Shown here in pieces: positions 42,434-54,334 of a stretch of 64,000 bases of DNA (the first letter of the stretch is position 1; the number at the start of each line of letters is the position of its first letter). Below the pieces are notes generated by a model. The model saw only the letters and a list, made by a program, of their open reading frames with translations. It did no database searches and was not told where the DNA came from. This DNA comes from Streptomyces sp. NBC_01016 (GTDB lineage Bacteria; Actinomycetota; Actinomycetes; Streptomycetales; Streptomycetaceae), in the NCBI RefSeq assembly GCF_026341035.1, contig NZ_JAPEOQ010000001.1:4154001-4218000 (forward strand), written 5' to 3'. A program made the translations under genes and the position numbers.

Positions 42434-44470
42434 GTGACCGATCCCCAAGCCTCCGCCGGCGAGCCCACGCCCCCGGCCGTCTCGGTCGTCGTGGCCGTGT
42501 ACAACGCGATGCCGTATCTGACCGAGTGTCTCGACTCCCTCGTCGGGCAGACACTCGGAATCGAGCAGATGGAGATCGTCGCCGTCGAGGACAAGTCCAC
42601 CGACGCGAGCCTCCAGGAGCTGCGGCGCTTCGCCGACCGCCACCCTCAAGTCCGTGTCGTGGCCCGCGAGCGGAACTCCGGTGGGCCCAGCGTTCCCCGC
42701 AACCAGGGCATCGACCAGGCCCGCGGCCGTTACGTGTTTCTCATGGACGCCGATGACTACCTGGGTGACGAGGCGCTTGCTCGCATGGTGGCCATGGCCG
42801 ACGAGCAGGACAGTGACGTGGTGGTCGGGAAGATGGCCGGTGTCGGCGGTCGCCGTATGGCGGAAGCGGCCTTCCGGCACGCTCCGCGCGCTGACCTGTA
42901 CACCAGTCAGGTGTACCGCTCGCTGGGTCCGACGAAGCTCTATCGGCGCTCCCTCCTGGACGACAACCACATCCGGTTCGACACGGACCTGTGGCTGGGC
43001 GAGGACCAGGTCTTCGTGACCGATGCGTTGCTGTCGGCCCGGACGATCTCCGTCGTCGGCGACTACACGTGCTACTACGCGCGCGCCCGTGACGACGGCC
43101 AGAACCTGAGCAAGCGCCCCAAGTCCGCTCAGGAGCGGGTCGTCATGTTCGAGCGGCTGCTGAGCATGGTGGACGAGCGGGTGAGCGATCCGCGTGGGCG
43201 GCGCACGCTCCTCGGCCGGCACTTCAGGAACATCCTGGGGAAGACTCTGCTGCCGGTGATCGGCTTCTCCCGCTTCGACCCCGGCACCGGACCCCGTTAC
43301 GACGAGGCGTACACCGCCGAGATCCTCGCCTCCACGCTGGATCTCTTCGACCGCTATTGGAGCGATGACTTCGCCTCCGAAATCGGCCCCTACGAGCGAC
43401 TCATGGTGCACTGCCTGACCAGCGGCAAGCTCGACGAGCTGCTGTACCTCGGCTGGTTCCACCGCCATCGAGCGGACGTCGACCTGCTCATCGAGGGCGG
43501 CCGCGCGTACCGGACGTGGCCGTTCTTCCGGTTCCACGACGCCCCCGAGGAGCGCATCCCGGACGACGTCTACGACGTCACCGACACCATCCCGGCCCGT
43601 GCCACTGTTGCCACCCTCACTGAGGAGGACGGCACCCTCAGCCTCACCGGGAATGCCGTGCTGCGGCTGCCCGGCCACGAGGGAGCGCCCGACGTCGAGG
43701 TCCAGCTGCGCCACCGCGTGGACGGTACCTCTCGTGCTCTGTCCACGAACACCGACACCGACACTGAAGGGCCGGACGCTTCGTGGAGCGCACAGCTGGC
43801 ACTGTCCGAACCGGGCGACGGTGTGTGGGCGCTGTGGGCCCGGTTGCGCGGGGGCGGTCTCGTCCGCGACGTCCCGCTGACCGCACCCGCGGATGCCGCC
43901 TGGCCCATGTCGGCCCACCGGCACACTCCGCACGGCGGGCGGTACTGGCGCGCTCTGCGGACAAGAGGCGGCCTCGGAGTCCTCGACATCGGCGGGGAGA
44001 CCGCGCCTCTCGACGCCGTGCTCATGGTGCAACAGCAGCAGGGAGACGACGAGTTGTTCACCTTTGTCGTCTCCGCGGCCGGCGGTGTCCGTGTCGACGG
44101 TGCCCGCGCCTCGCTCTCTCTGCTGGGCCGCATCCATGGGGCGGAGTTGACCGTGCCTGCCCGTCGGACCGGCGAGGACGGCGAACACGCCACGTTCGAC
44201 GCTGTGGTCGCCCCGCGCCGCCTGACGGACGACTCCGTCGAGGCCCCCGACATCTGGGATCTCCGGGTCGTCTTCGAGGCGGACGGCCTGACGTCGCGCG
44301 TCCTCCGTCTGCACGCCGCACGCGGAGACTCCCAGGTGCCCGAGCGTGGCAGGACGTGGTCAGGACCCGACCCGGCGAACGGCGCCACGCGCTACGTGAC
44401 GCCGTACCTGACGGCCAGGGGATACGCGGCCATTGACGGCGTCGGGAAGTACTTCGGTCCGGGGAAGTAG
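42434..44470 (+). CDS. GT2 glycosyltransferase with C-terminal beta domains
   Basis: A 678-residue GT2 protein, the only one of the four on the plus strand. The GT-A domain starts VSVVVAVYNAMPYLTECLDS, with VEDKSTDAS and FLMDADDYLGDE (DxD). The C-terminal half is beta-rich with EAPDIWDLRVVFEADG near the end. It is closely similar in plan to the 33587-35620 protein. It starts at a GTG 32 bp after the SGNH gene, so the two form a short operon. The inferred role is glycosylation of a teichoic acid-like polymer. Confidence 0.82.
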   Translation: MTDPQASAGEPTPPAVSVVVAVYNAMPYLTECLDSLVGQTLGIEQMEIVAVEDKSTDASLQELRRFADRHPQVRVVARERNSGGPSVPRNQGIDQARGRYVFLMDADDYLGDEALARMVAMADEQDSDVVVGKMAGVGGRRMAEAAFRHAPRADLYTSQVYRSLGPTKLYRRSLLDDNHIRFDTDLWLGEDQVFVTDALLSARTISVVGDYTCYYARARDDGQNLSKRPKSAQERVVMFERLLSMVDERVSDPRGRRTLLGRHFRNILGKTLLPVIGFSRFDPGTGPRYDEAYTAEILASTLDLFDRYWSDDFASEIGPYERLMVHCLTSGKLDELLYLGWFHRHRADVDLLIEGGRAYRTWPFFRFHDAPEERIPDDVYDVTDTIPARATVATLTEEDGTLSLTGNAVLRLPGHEGAPDVEVQLRHRVDGTSRALSTNTDTDTEGPDASWSAQLALSEPGDGVWALWARLRGGGLVRDVPLTAPADAAWPMSAHRHTPHGGRYWRALRTRGGLGVLDIGGETAPLDAVLMVQQQQGDDELFTFVVSAAGGVRVDGARASLSLLGRIHGAELTVPARRTGEDGEHATFDAVVAPRRLTDDSVEAPDIWDLRVVFEADGLTSRVLRLHAARGDSQVPERGRTWSGPDPANGATRYVTPYLTARGYAAIDGVGKYFGPGK

Positions 44471-44478
44471 TCGACCAA

Positions 44479-44505
44479 GGGGAGAGCTCAACTGCTGCGC
44501 TCCCC
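44479..44505. terminator. Terminator hairpin between convergent genes
   Basis: GGGGAG (44479-44484) pairs with CTCCCC (44500-44505), and a further GC pair extends the stem after one mismatch. It lies between the GT2 stop and the acylase stop. Confidence 0.5.
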
Positions 44506-44517
44506 GCGTGCGTCGTA

Positions 44518-46782
44518 TCACTCGCCCGGTCGGTACCTCCGCTCCACATGCCCCTCCAACTCCTCCGGATAGAAGTACACCGGCCGCAGGTCCCCGCTCG
44601 CGTACCGCTTCACCTGGTCGCCGAAGTGGGGGGAGTCCGGGTGGCCGCTCGCGCCGCCCGCTGTCACTGCCCAGGCCCGGAGACGTGGGCCGAATTCGAC
44701 GACTGCCACGAAGCTGTTGCCGCTCGTGCCGTAGTAGCGCTTCGTGCCGGGGTAGCGCTTCGCGCCGAAGGAGGCGAGGGAGCCCCATTGGGCGGAGGCG
44801 AAGGGGACCGGGTAGCTGGGCTTGGTGTCGTCGAAGGTCTGGGTGATCGCGCCGTCGTTGCGCTGGTAGCGGTTGATCTCGGACCACGGGACCTGCCAGC
44901 TGCCGAAGTCCTGTGTGAGGCGGTCGACGGCCGATTCGAGGGCCGTGAGGCGTTGGGTGTCCGTGGCGCGGTCCGCCATGTAGTCCCAGACCGAGAGGCC
45001 CGCGTCCGCTGCCGCCTTGGATACCAGGGCCCAGAGCGCCTCGCCCCAGAACACCGCGAGTGATGTCGCCTTCGACGCGGCCGACCAGCGGTGGTCCCAG
45101 TCGCGCAACAGGGCGGTCGGAGCTGCGAGTTTGCGCTTTTGGGTGCTGCTCGTAGGGAGGTGGTCCCAGGCCTTCGTCAGGGCCGGGAGGAGGCGGGCGA
45201 ATGCCGTCAGGTATGGGTCGAAGGCGCCCTCGATGAGGGAATGGGGGGTGAAGTTGCGGCTGGAGGTGAGGACGCGGATCGCGTGCGGGCCGCGGGGGTT
45301 CTCGCCCGCCTTGTCGAAGTATCGGGGGTAGTCCGACGCGTGCGGGCTGTCCGTGCCGGCCGCCGTCCAGGGCCAGTTGTTGCTGTTGAACGCCCAGCCG
45401 CTCTTCGGGTTCACCGCCTGCGGCATGCTGTCCAGGGTGTGCAGGCCGTGCCAGTCGGTGGCCGGGTCGCTGCCGTCGACCGGCTTCATGTAGTCGAAGC
45501 GGTCATTGCGGACCGGCATGAACTGCGGCATCAGGAAGGCGATGTCGCCCTTCGAGTCCGCGAAGAGCGTGTTGTTGGAGCTGTTGGCCTTCAGCTCCGC
45601 CACCTTCATGTACTCGGTGTAGTTGCGGGTTGTTGTGCGCAAGTAGCTTTGCTTCAGGGCTTCCAGTGGCTTGTTCATGAGCGCGCATGCGATCCATTTG
45701 CCGTCCGCCTCGCGGACGATCGGGCCGTGGTGGGTCGCGTACGTCGTGAAGGTGTGGCGCTCCGTGTCGCCGTTCTCCGTGCGGGAGGTGAGGGTGATGT
45801 CCTTTGTTGTTACGGGGCGGTGGTCCTTGCCGTAGCGGTAGGTGTACGTGCCGTCCGACGTGCGGTCGACCGTCTCCGCGAACTCGTCGATGTTGTCGAC
45901 GCCGCTCGACGTGTGCATCCAGCCGGTGTTCTCGTTGAAGCCCTGGTAGATGAAGAACTGGCCCCAGGTCGCGGCGCCGTAGACGTCGAGACCCTCCTCG
46001 CTCGTCACGTGCTGTTCCGCGCGGAAGAAGAAGCTGGTGTGCGGGTTGATCAGGAGGAGGGCGTTGCCGTCACGGGTGTTGCCCGGGGCGATCGACATGC
46101 CGTTGGAGCCGGACGGTTCGCGGAACTTCAGGCCGCGTTCCTCGTCCGTCCAGGGGATCTCGCGCTGTGCGTAGAACGCCTCCAGCTGGCTCAGCGCCAC
46201 CGATTCGATGTCGCCTCCGATGCTGCCCTCGGAGAAGCTCAGCGGCATCCACGGCTCGAAGTGGGTGAGTACCCGGGGGCGTACGTCGGGGTGGGTCGCC
46301 AAGTAGTAGTTGAGGCCGTCGGCCCAGCCGCGCATCAGGGCGCGAAGCCACGACGGGCACTTCGCGTACTCCTTCTTCAGCTCCTCCGGGTCGATGAACA
46401 GGCGTTGGCGCAGGTCCTGCCAGAGCGCGCTCTCGCCCTCGGACTCGGCGAGGCGGCCGAGGCTGACGAGGTAGTTGCGCTCGATGCGGTTGAAGTCGTC
46501 CTCGGCCTGCGTGTACATCATCCCGAACACCGCGTCGGCGTCCGTCTTGCCCACCACGTGCGGGATGCCCCAGTCGTCGCGGGTGATCGTCACCCGGGCC
46601 GCTTGTCTTTTCCAGCGGGCGAGGTCGGAGGGGGCGGACCGGTCCGGGGCGGCGGACGCGATGCCGGTGGGCAACGTTGTCGCGGCGACGGCCAGCGTGG
46701 CCGCGCCGCCGATCACTCGGCGGCGGCTGGGGCCGGTGTGCTGTGCCTGCTGGTCCTGCTGTGCCTGATCTGCGTGACTCAT
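44518..46782 (-). CDS. Tat-exported penicillin acylase / AHL acylase-family hydrolase
   Basis: A 754-residue Ntn-hydrolase precursor. A twin-arginine signal (SRRRVIGGAATLAVAA) ends near IASAAP. The self-cleavage site is seen at GSN, with S226 as the nucleophile of the beta chain, followed by the conserved INPHTSF. The alpha chain is residues 45-225 and the beta chain is 226 to the end. Relatives cleave amides of penicillin, acyl-homoserine lactones, aculeacin or other acylated compounds outside the cell, so quorum quenching or antibiotic deacylation are possible roles. The ATG at 46782 is used; an in-frame TTG lies 21 bases upstream. The gene stands alone. Confidence 0.87.
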   Translation of the reverse strand: MSHADQAQQDQQAQHTGPSRRRVIGGAATLAVAATTLPTGIASAAPDRSAPSDLARWKRQAARVTITRDDWGIPHVVGKTDADAVFGMMYTQAEDDFNRIERNYLVSLGRLAESEGESALWQDLRQRLFIDPEELKKEYAKCPSWLRALMRGWADGLNYYLATHPDVRPRVLTHFEPWMPLSFSEGSIGGDIESVALSQLEAFYAQREIPWTDEERGLKFREPSGSNGMSIAPGNTRDGNALLLINPHTSFFFRAEQHVTSEEGLDVYGAATWGQFFIYQGFNENTGWMHTSSGVDNIDEFAETVDRTSDGTYTYRYGKDHRPVTTKDITLTSRTENGDTERHTFTTYATHHGPIVREADGKWIACALMNKPLEALKQSYLRTTTRNYTEYMKVAELKANSSNNTLFADSKGDIAFLMPQFMPVRNDRFDYMKPVDGSDPATDWHGLHTLDSMPQAVNPKSGWAFNSNNWPWTAAGTDSPHASDYPRYFDKAGENPRGPHAIRVLTSSRNFTPHSLIEGAFDPYLTAFARLLPALTKAWDHLPTSSTQKRKLAAPTALLRDWDHRWSAASKATSLAVFWGEALWALVSKAAADAGLSVWDYMADRATDTQRLTALESAVDRLTQDFGSWQVPWSEINRYQRNDGAITQTFDDTKPSYPVPFASAQWGSLASFGAKRYPGTKRYYGTSGNSFVAVVEFGPRLRAWAVTAGGASGHPDSPHFGDQVKRYASGDLRPVYFYPEELEGHVERRYRPGE

Positions 46783-47001
46783 GCGGTGTTCCACCTTCGT
46801 CAAGGCCGTGCGGGGCGTGGAAACGTGTCCACGGTGCGACGGGGTCGAGACTAAGAACCTCCCGGGCGATGATCAACAGTGCGGACGGGACTCGTCGTTG
46901 TCGATCCCGTCGAACCCGCTCACCCTCGCGGAGCGATGCCGCCGCCGTCCGGCGTGACGATGCTGTTCTCCCAAGTCCGGCGCACTCGGGGGGACTTATT
47001 C

Positions 47002-47337
47002 ATGGCATGGAACGTTCCGCTCGTGACTCGCAGGCCGAAGGCCGTGTTGCCCCGTTCCGACGTCCCACCCGTGGTGGTGCGGCGCGTCGCGGGCTGTCTG
47101 GTGATCGAGGTGTTCGAGGCGATCGGACCCGCCGCAGAGGCCCGTATCGGGCAGGTGCTGCACGCGGCCATCCGACCGGGTGTGGCGGGCGTCGTGGTCG
47201 ACCTGCGGCACGCGCGCGAACTGGGGGTCAGCGGGCTCAGCGTGTTGCGGCTCGCCCGGCTGCTGGCCGCGCAGCGTGGCGTGGCGTTCGGCTTCGCGGG
47301 GGACCTTCGTCCGGTGCCTGAACTGCCCCCGGGGTGA
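47002..47337 (+). CDS. STAS-domain protein (anti-sigma factor antagonist-like)
   Basis: A 111-residue protein that is almost entirely one STAS domain: VVVRRVAGCLVIEVFEAIGP, then GVVVDLRHARELGVSGLSVL. The Ser in GVSG is where RsbV/SpoIIAA-type antagonists are phosphorylated, although the usual preceding Asp is absent. Such proteins bind a kinase anti-sigma factor and free a sigma factor. GGGGGG lies before the ATG. No kinase or sigma gene is adjacent. Confidence 0.72.
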   Translation: MAWNVPLVTRRPKAVLPRSDVPPVVVRRVAGCLVIEVFEAIGPAAEARIGQVLHAAIRPGVAGVVVDLRHARELGVSGLSVLRLARLLAAQRGVAFGFAGDLRPVPELPPG

Positions 47338-47437
47338 GGCCTGTTGCCGTACGTCCACGGGGTGCGGGGTCGCGGATCCGTGTCACTCACCCGTCGCGGA
47401 GGATGCCGGGCGCGCCGCCGGCTGCTTCGGTCGCGGC

Positions 47438-48130
47438 ATGGTCGAGGTGAGTGCGGACGGCGCGGTGGCGGTGGCAGGTCGGATGGCACGGGGGGTGCTC
47501 GGTGTGATCGGAGTGGTGGGAAAGGTGCCGCGGGTCGTGATCCGGCGGTCGGTCGGGGTGGTGCTCGACTGCCTCGACCTGGACGAGCTGGTCGACCGCG
47601 TGGACGTGAACCGGATCGCCGAACGGCTCGACATCGCAGCGGTCGTCGGCCGGGTGGACGTCAATGCGGTCGCCGCTCGGGTGGACGTGGCAGCGGTCGC
47701 CGCCCGCGTCGATGTCAACGCCGTCGCGGACCGCGTCGATGTGGACCGGGTGGCCCGCCGCGTCGATGTGGACGGTGTGGCCGACCGCGTCGATGTGGAC
47801 CGGGTCGCCGCGCGGGTGGACGTGGACCGGATCGCGGCGCGCGTGGATGTCGACCGCATCGTCGCTCGCGTGGACGTCGACCACATCGCCGCCAGACTCG
47901 ACGTCGACGCCGTGCTCGCCCGGTTCGACCTGGTGGGGATCACCCGTGGTGTGCTGCGGGAGATCGATCTCGGGCGGATCGTGCGGGACACCGGGGGAGG
48001 GCTCACCGTCGAGGCGGCCGAGGCGGTGCGCCTGCTCGGGCAGCGCGGGGACCGGAGCGTCAACCGGTTCGCCGACAGGATGCTGCGGCGATCCGGTCCT
48101 TCGGATCCTTCGGATGAGCGCTCTCCGTGA
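47438..48130 (+). CDS. Protein of thirteen 9-residue repeats, coupled to RDD protein
   Basis: A 230-residue protein. After a short hydrophobic/basic lead (residues 15-45), residues 54-170 are thirteen exact-length 9-residue repeats with consensus RVDVDxVAx. The tail has EIDLGRIVRDTGGG and a basic helix. The regular VDV spacing suggests a stacked solenoid or a long amphipathic structure lying on the membrane. Similar repeats are known to me beside RDD proteins in other actinomycetes, but the function is not known. Its stop overlaps the RDD gene start (GTGA). No good ribosome site precedes the ATG at 47438. Confidence 0.72.
   Translation: MVEVSADGAVAVAGRMARGVLGVIGVVGKVPRVVIRRSVGVVLDCLDLDELVDRVDVNRIAERLDIAAVVGRVDVNAVAARVDVAAVAARVDVNAVADRVDVDRVARRVDVDGVADRVDVDRVAARVDVDRIAARVDVDRIVARVDVDHIAARLDVDAVLARFDLVGITRGVLREIDLGRIVRDTGGGLTVEAAEAVRLLGQRGDRSVNRFADRMLRRSGPSDPSDERSP
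47597..47947 (+). repeat. Thirteen tandem 27-bp coding repeats
   Basis: Thirteen consecutive 27-bp units, without gaps, encode the RVDVDxVAx repeats. The central units are most alike, as expected from recent duplication, and the edge units are more diverged (RLDIAAVVG, RFDLVGITR). Confidence 0.9.
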
Positions 48131-48582
48131 CCGCGGCCGACAGCAGGCCCGCTCTCCGCTCCCGGCCCGCCGGAATCGTCTCGCGTGGCCTCGCCGCCCT
48201 GGTCGACGTGCTCGTGCTCGCCGTGATCGGTCTGATCGTCCAAGTCGGCGCGGGGTGTGCGCGGTTGATGGTCGTCGGGCCGCCGTTCCAGGTGCCGGAC
48301 GTGCCCAACTGGGTGGCCGGGCCGATCGGTTGGACCCTGGCCGTCTGCTATCTCGGCGGCTCGTGGGCGATCGTCGGGGCCACCCCCGGGGACCGGCTGC
48401 TGGGCGTGTGCGTGACGGACCGGGCGGGGCGGCGGCTGCGGACGGTGCGGGCCCTCGTGCGGGCCGCGGTGTCGGTGACCTTTCCCCTGGGGCTGCTCTG
48501 GATACCGTTCAGCAAGCATCGCGCGGCGGTGCAGGACCTCGTGGTGCGCAGCGTCGTGACGTACGACCGCGATTACGGGTGA
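48127..48582 (+). CDS. RDD-family membrane protein
   Basis: A 151-residue protein with the RDD signature: SRGLAALVDVLVLAVIGLIV at the first helix (Arg and Asp), a second helix near WTLAVCYLGGSWAIVGATPGDRLLG, and a third near VSVTFPLGLLWI. The Gly-Asp-Arg loop and VQDLVVRSVVTYDR end are typical. The molecular function of RDD proteins is mostly unknown; some act in Na+/H+ exchange. It starts at a GTG overlapping the repeat protein and its end overlaps the convergent MFS gene by 10 bp. Confidence 0.83.
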   Translation: MTAADSRPALRSRPAGIVSRGLAALVDVLVLAVIGLIVQVGAGCARLMVVGPPFQVPDVPNWVAGPIGWTLAVCYLGGSWAIVGATPGDRLLGVCVTDRAGRRLRTVRALVRAAVSVTFPLGLLWIPFSKHRAAVQDLVVRSVVTYDRDYG

Positions 48583-50030
48583 GGGGCCGGTGCCGGCGGC
48601 GCCGCCGGCACCGGCGGTGTCCGTGGCAGCCGTGCCGCCGCCCCGAGACCGCCGAGACCGATCACCGCGAGCACTACGAGCGAGACGGCGTAGGGCCCGG
48701 CGGACGGGTCGGCGACGAGGATCGTGCCGGCGAGCGCCGTGCCCACGGAGGAGCCGAGGTTGGACACGCTGCGCGACAGCCCGGAGATCTCGCCCTGCAT
48801 GTCCTCGGGGAAGCTGGACTGCACCACGTTGACCGACGGCGTGAGCATGAGGCCGACGCCCAGGCCGATCAGGAGCAGTCCCGGCGTGGAGGCCCAGGCC
48901 TTCGACGAGACGTCCGCCACGGCCAGGAGCACGCCGATGCCGCACACCGTGACGATGAAACCGGCCATGATGAGGGTGCGTTGTTCGCGGCGCTTGGCGA
49001 ACCGCTCCGCGCCGAGCGAGCTGATGAGCAGGCCCACGGTCGACGCGGTGAAGATGATGCCGGTGTCGATGGCGTTGTAGCCGCGGACGACCTGGAGATA
49101 CGCGGCGACCACGAACGACACGCCCATGAGCATCAGCCACTGGGTGTGCTGGGTGATCAGACCGAGGTTCGACGTCCGGTTGCGGAACAGCGAGGTCGGC
49201 AGGAGCGGTTGGGCTCCGGTCCGCTCCCTCCTTTTCACCCAGCGGAAGAACGCCACCAGGACCAGCGTGCCGACCAGGAGCAGCCCGCCCATGAGCCAGA
49301 GGTTGTCGTCCGCCGCGAGGATCCCGCAGACCACGAGGACGAGTCCGGTCGCCGACAGGATCGCGCCCACGGTGTCGAAGTCGAGGGAGGGGTCGGCCGG
49401 GAGCGGGTCCTCGAGCTTGCGGCTCAGCACGATGATGACCGCCACCACCACCGCCTGGAACACGAACGCCGCCCGCCAGCTGATCGCCGACGTGATCAGG
49501 CCGCCGAGGAGCGGTCCCGTGGCGGCGCCGATGCCGGCGAAGGCCATGATCGTGCCGAACGCCTTGGCGCGGCTCGTCACTTCGGTGAAGAGGAGGGTGG
49601 TGAGGATGTAGACCGGGGGGATCAGCAGGGCGGTGCCGATGCCCTCCAGGATCGAGTTGCCCAGGATCAGCACGCCGAGGCCCGGCGCCGCCGCGCTGAT
49701 CAGCGCCCCGACCCCGTAGATCGAGAGCCCGATGACGAGGCAGCGCTTGCGGCCGTAGCGGTCGGCGAGGATCCCGCCGGGGATCATCAGCGCCGCCATG
49801 ACCAGCAGGAAGATGGTGATCGCGGTCTGTACGCCCTGCACGGTGGTGTCCAGGTCCTTGCTGATGTCCTTGATCATCACGTTCATGTTCGACCCTGCGA
49901 AGCTGCAGATGAACTGGGCCAGCGCGAGCGGCGCGAGAATGCGGCGCTGCCGACTTCGGTCAGGGCCGGGTCCGGCTTCTGGGAGGGGCCCTTGGCCGTC
50001 GGCCGCCCCGGGAGTGCTTGCCACGCTCAT
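48573..50030 (-). CDS. MFS drug exporter (DHA2, 14-TM type)
   Basis: A 485-residue protein with about 14 membrane helices. The loop GGILADRYGRKRCLVIGL between helices 2 and 3 and the helix 5 region FGTIMAFAGIGAATGPLLGG (motif C, antiporter type) mark proton-driven exporters of the EmrB/QacA kind. The N- and C-terminal tails are Pro/Ala rich. The ATG at 50030 has GCGAGG upstream. No TetR-type regulator adjoins it. Drug or metabolite efflux is likely. Confidence 0.87.
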   Translation of the reverse strand: MSVASTPGAADGQGPLPEAGPGPDRSRQRRILAPLALAQFICSFAGSNMNVMIKDISKDLDTTVQGVQTAITIFLLVMAALMIPGGILADRYGRKRCLVIGLSIYGVGALISAAAPGLGVLILGNSILEGIGTALLIPPVYILTTLLFTEVTSRAKAFGTIMAFAGIGAATGPLLGGLITSAISWRAAFVFQAVVVAVIIVLSRKLEDPLPADPSLDFDTVGAILSATGLVLVVCGILAADDNLWLMGGLLLVGTLVLVAFFRWVKRRERTGAQPLLPTSLFRNRTSNLGLITQHTQWLMLMGVSFVVAAYLQVVRGYNAIDTGIIFTASTVGLLISSLGAERFAKRREQRTLIMAGFIVTVCGIGVLLAVADVSSKAWASTPGLLLIGLGVGLMLTPSVNVVQSSFPEDMQGEISGLSRSVSNLGSSVGTALAGTILVADPSAGPYAVSLVVLAVIGLGGLGAAARLPRTPPVPAAPPAPAPHP

Positions 50031-50190
50031 CGCCTCGCTTCAGCTTGCGGGCCGGATCCCCGACAGCCTCCGCGCGGCGCACTGTCGGGTCGTCACCCCC
50101 GGAGGGTGACGACCGCGGCTCCTCCGGGCCATGACACTCGGCGGCACAGCGGTGCAATCGGCACCCTCCTCAACCCTTGGGGGTCCTGTG

Positions 50191-50610
50191 ATGGCCACCT
50201 CGACCACTTCGCAGCACGGCATGGGCGGCGCGCGGGAAGCGGCCGCCGGCGGGCTGACCATCTTCGCCGCGGTGATGCTCTTCATCGTGGGGACCATGGG
50301 CTTCTTCCGCGGCCTGATGGCGATTCTGAAAGACAACGTGTTCCTCAGCACGCCCGACTACACCTTCCAGTTCGACCTCACGACCTGGGGCTGGATCCAT
50401 CTGCTCCTCGGCATCGTCGCCGTGCTCGTCAGCTTCGGCCTCTTCGTCGCCATGAAATGGGCCAGGGTGCTCGGCGTGGCCCTCGCTGTCCTGATCATGA
50501 TCGGCAACTTCCTCTCCATCCCGTACTACCCGTTCTGGTCCCTGACGCTGATCGCGATGAACGCGCTCGTCATCTGGGGCCTGTGCGTGGTGAAGCGGGA
50601 CACGTTGTAG
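50191..50610 (+). CDS. Small four-helix membrane protein (DUF7144-like)
   Basis: A 139-residue protein with four membrane helices: GGLTIFAAVMLFIVGTMGFF, GWIHLLLGIVAVLVSFGLFV, LGVALAVLIMIGNFLSIP and SLTLIAMNALVIWGLCV. The plan, with FRG in the first loop and FDLTTWGWIHL before helix 2, matches a common actinobacterial family of unknown function. GGGGG lies upstream of the ATG. It is 46 bp before PPK2 and probably starts that transcript. Confidence 0.7.
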   Translation: MATSTTSQHGMGGAREAAAGGLTIFAAVMLFIVGTMGFFRGLMAILKDNVFLSTPDYTFQFDLTTWGWIHLLLGIVAVLVSFGLFVAMKWARVLGVALAVLIMIGNFLSIPYYPFWSLTLIAMNALVIWGLCVVKRDTL

Positions 50611-50656
50611 TGACAGGACCGGCTCGACCCGCGGTGGACACGGAGCGAGGTGGCTC

Positions 50657-51624
50657 ATGAAGGACGGACGGGCGCGCACGAAGGACAAGCGGGCCGAGCG
50701 GATCGCCGAGTTCATCGCACCCCTGCGGGTCGAGCCCGGAACGAAGGTGCGCCTGTCCAAGGACTTCGATCCCGCCCACACGTCGGGCCTGAAGAACAAG
50801 CGGCAGGGCAAGGAGCTGCTCGCCGAGGGCGTCGCCCTGCTCGCCGACCACCAGCGCAGGCTGGCAGCCGAGGGCACGCACGGCGTCCTGCTGTGTCTGC
50901 AGGCGATCGACGCCGGCGGCAAGGACGGCACGATCCGTCACGTCATGAGCGGCGTGAACCCGCAGGGCGTGCGCGTGGCGGGGTTCAAGGTGCCCTCGCA
51001 GGACGAGCTGAGCCACGACTATCTCTGGCGCTACTCCCGCGGCCTGCCGCGCCGCGGGGAGATCGGCATCTTCAACCGCTCGCACTACGAGGAGGTCCTG
51101 GTGGTGCGGGTGCACCCCGAACTCCTGGACCGCCAGCGGCTTCCGGGACGCAAGCAGAGCGGCAAGGCGCTGTGGCGCCGGCGCTACCGCGAGATCAACC
51201 AGTGGGAGCGGTATCTGACGGACAACGGATTCAGGCTCGTCAAGCTGTTCCTGAACCTGTCCAAGGAGGAGCAGCGGGTCCGCTTCCTCAAACGCATCGA
51301 CGTACCGGAGCGGAACTGGAAGTTCTCGGCGGCGGACGCGCGTGAACGCGCCCGCTGGGACGACTACCAGGAGGCGTTCGAGGACATGCTGTCCGCCACG
51401 AGCACAAGCTGGGCGCCGTGGTACGTCGTGCCCGCCGACCACAAGTGGTACGCACGGATCTGCGCGGCGGGTGTGCTCGCGGACACCCTGATGGACATCG
51501 ATCCGCGGTATCCCGTGATCGATGACAAGACCCGTCAGGAACTGGAGCTGGAGAAGCGGCAGTTGGAGAAGGAGGCGCCGTCCGGATCCGCGGCCGACCC
51601 GTACGCTGCCCGGAGGCGGGCGCG

Positions 51625-51628
<4 letters not shown>
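50657..51628 (+). CDS. ppk2: Polyphosphate kinase 2 (PPK2)
   Basis: A 323-residue PPK2 enzyme. Walker A is AIDAGGKDGTI (residues 83-93), then SHDYLWRYSRGLPRRGEIGIFNRSHYE gives the lid and Walker B region in family order. PPK2 enzymes move phosphate between polyphosphate and nucleotides (NMP, NDP), making NTPs from stored polyphosphate. The C-terminal DDKTRQELELEKRQLEKE is a charged helix. The stop overlaps the ATPase start (GTGA), suggesting that the nucleotide supply and the ion pump are expressed together. Confidence 0.88.
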
Positions 51629-54327
<2,699 letters not shown>

Positions 54328-54334
54328 CCCAGCG

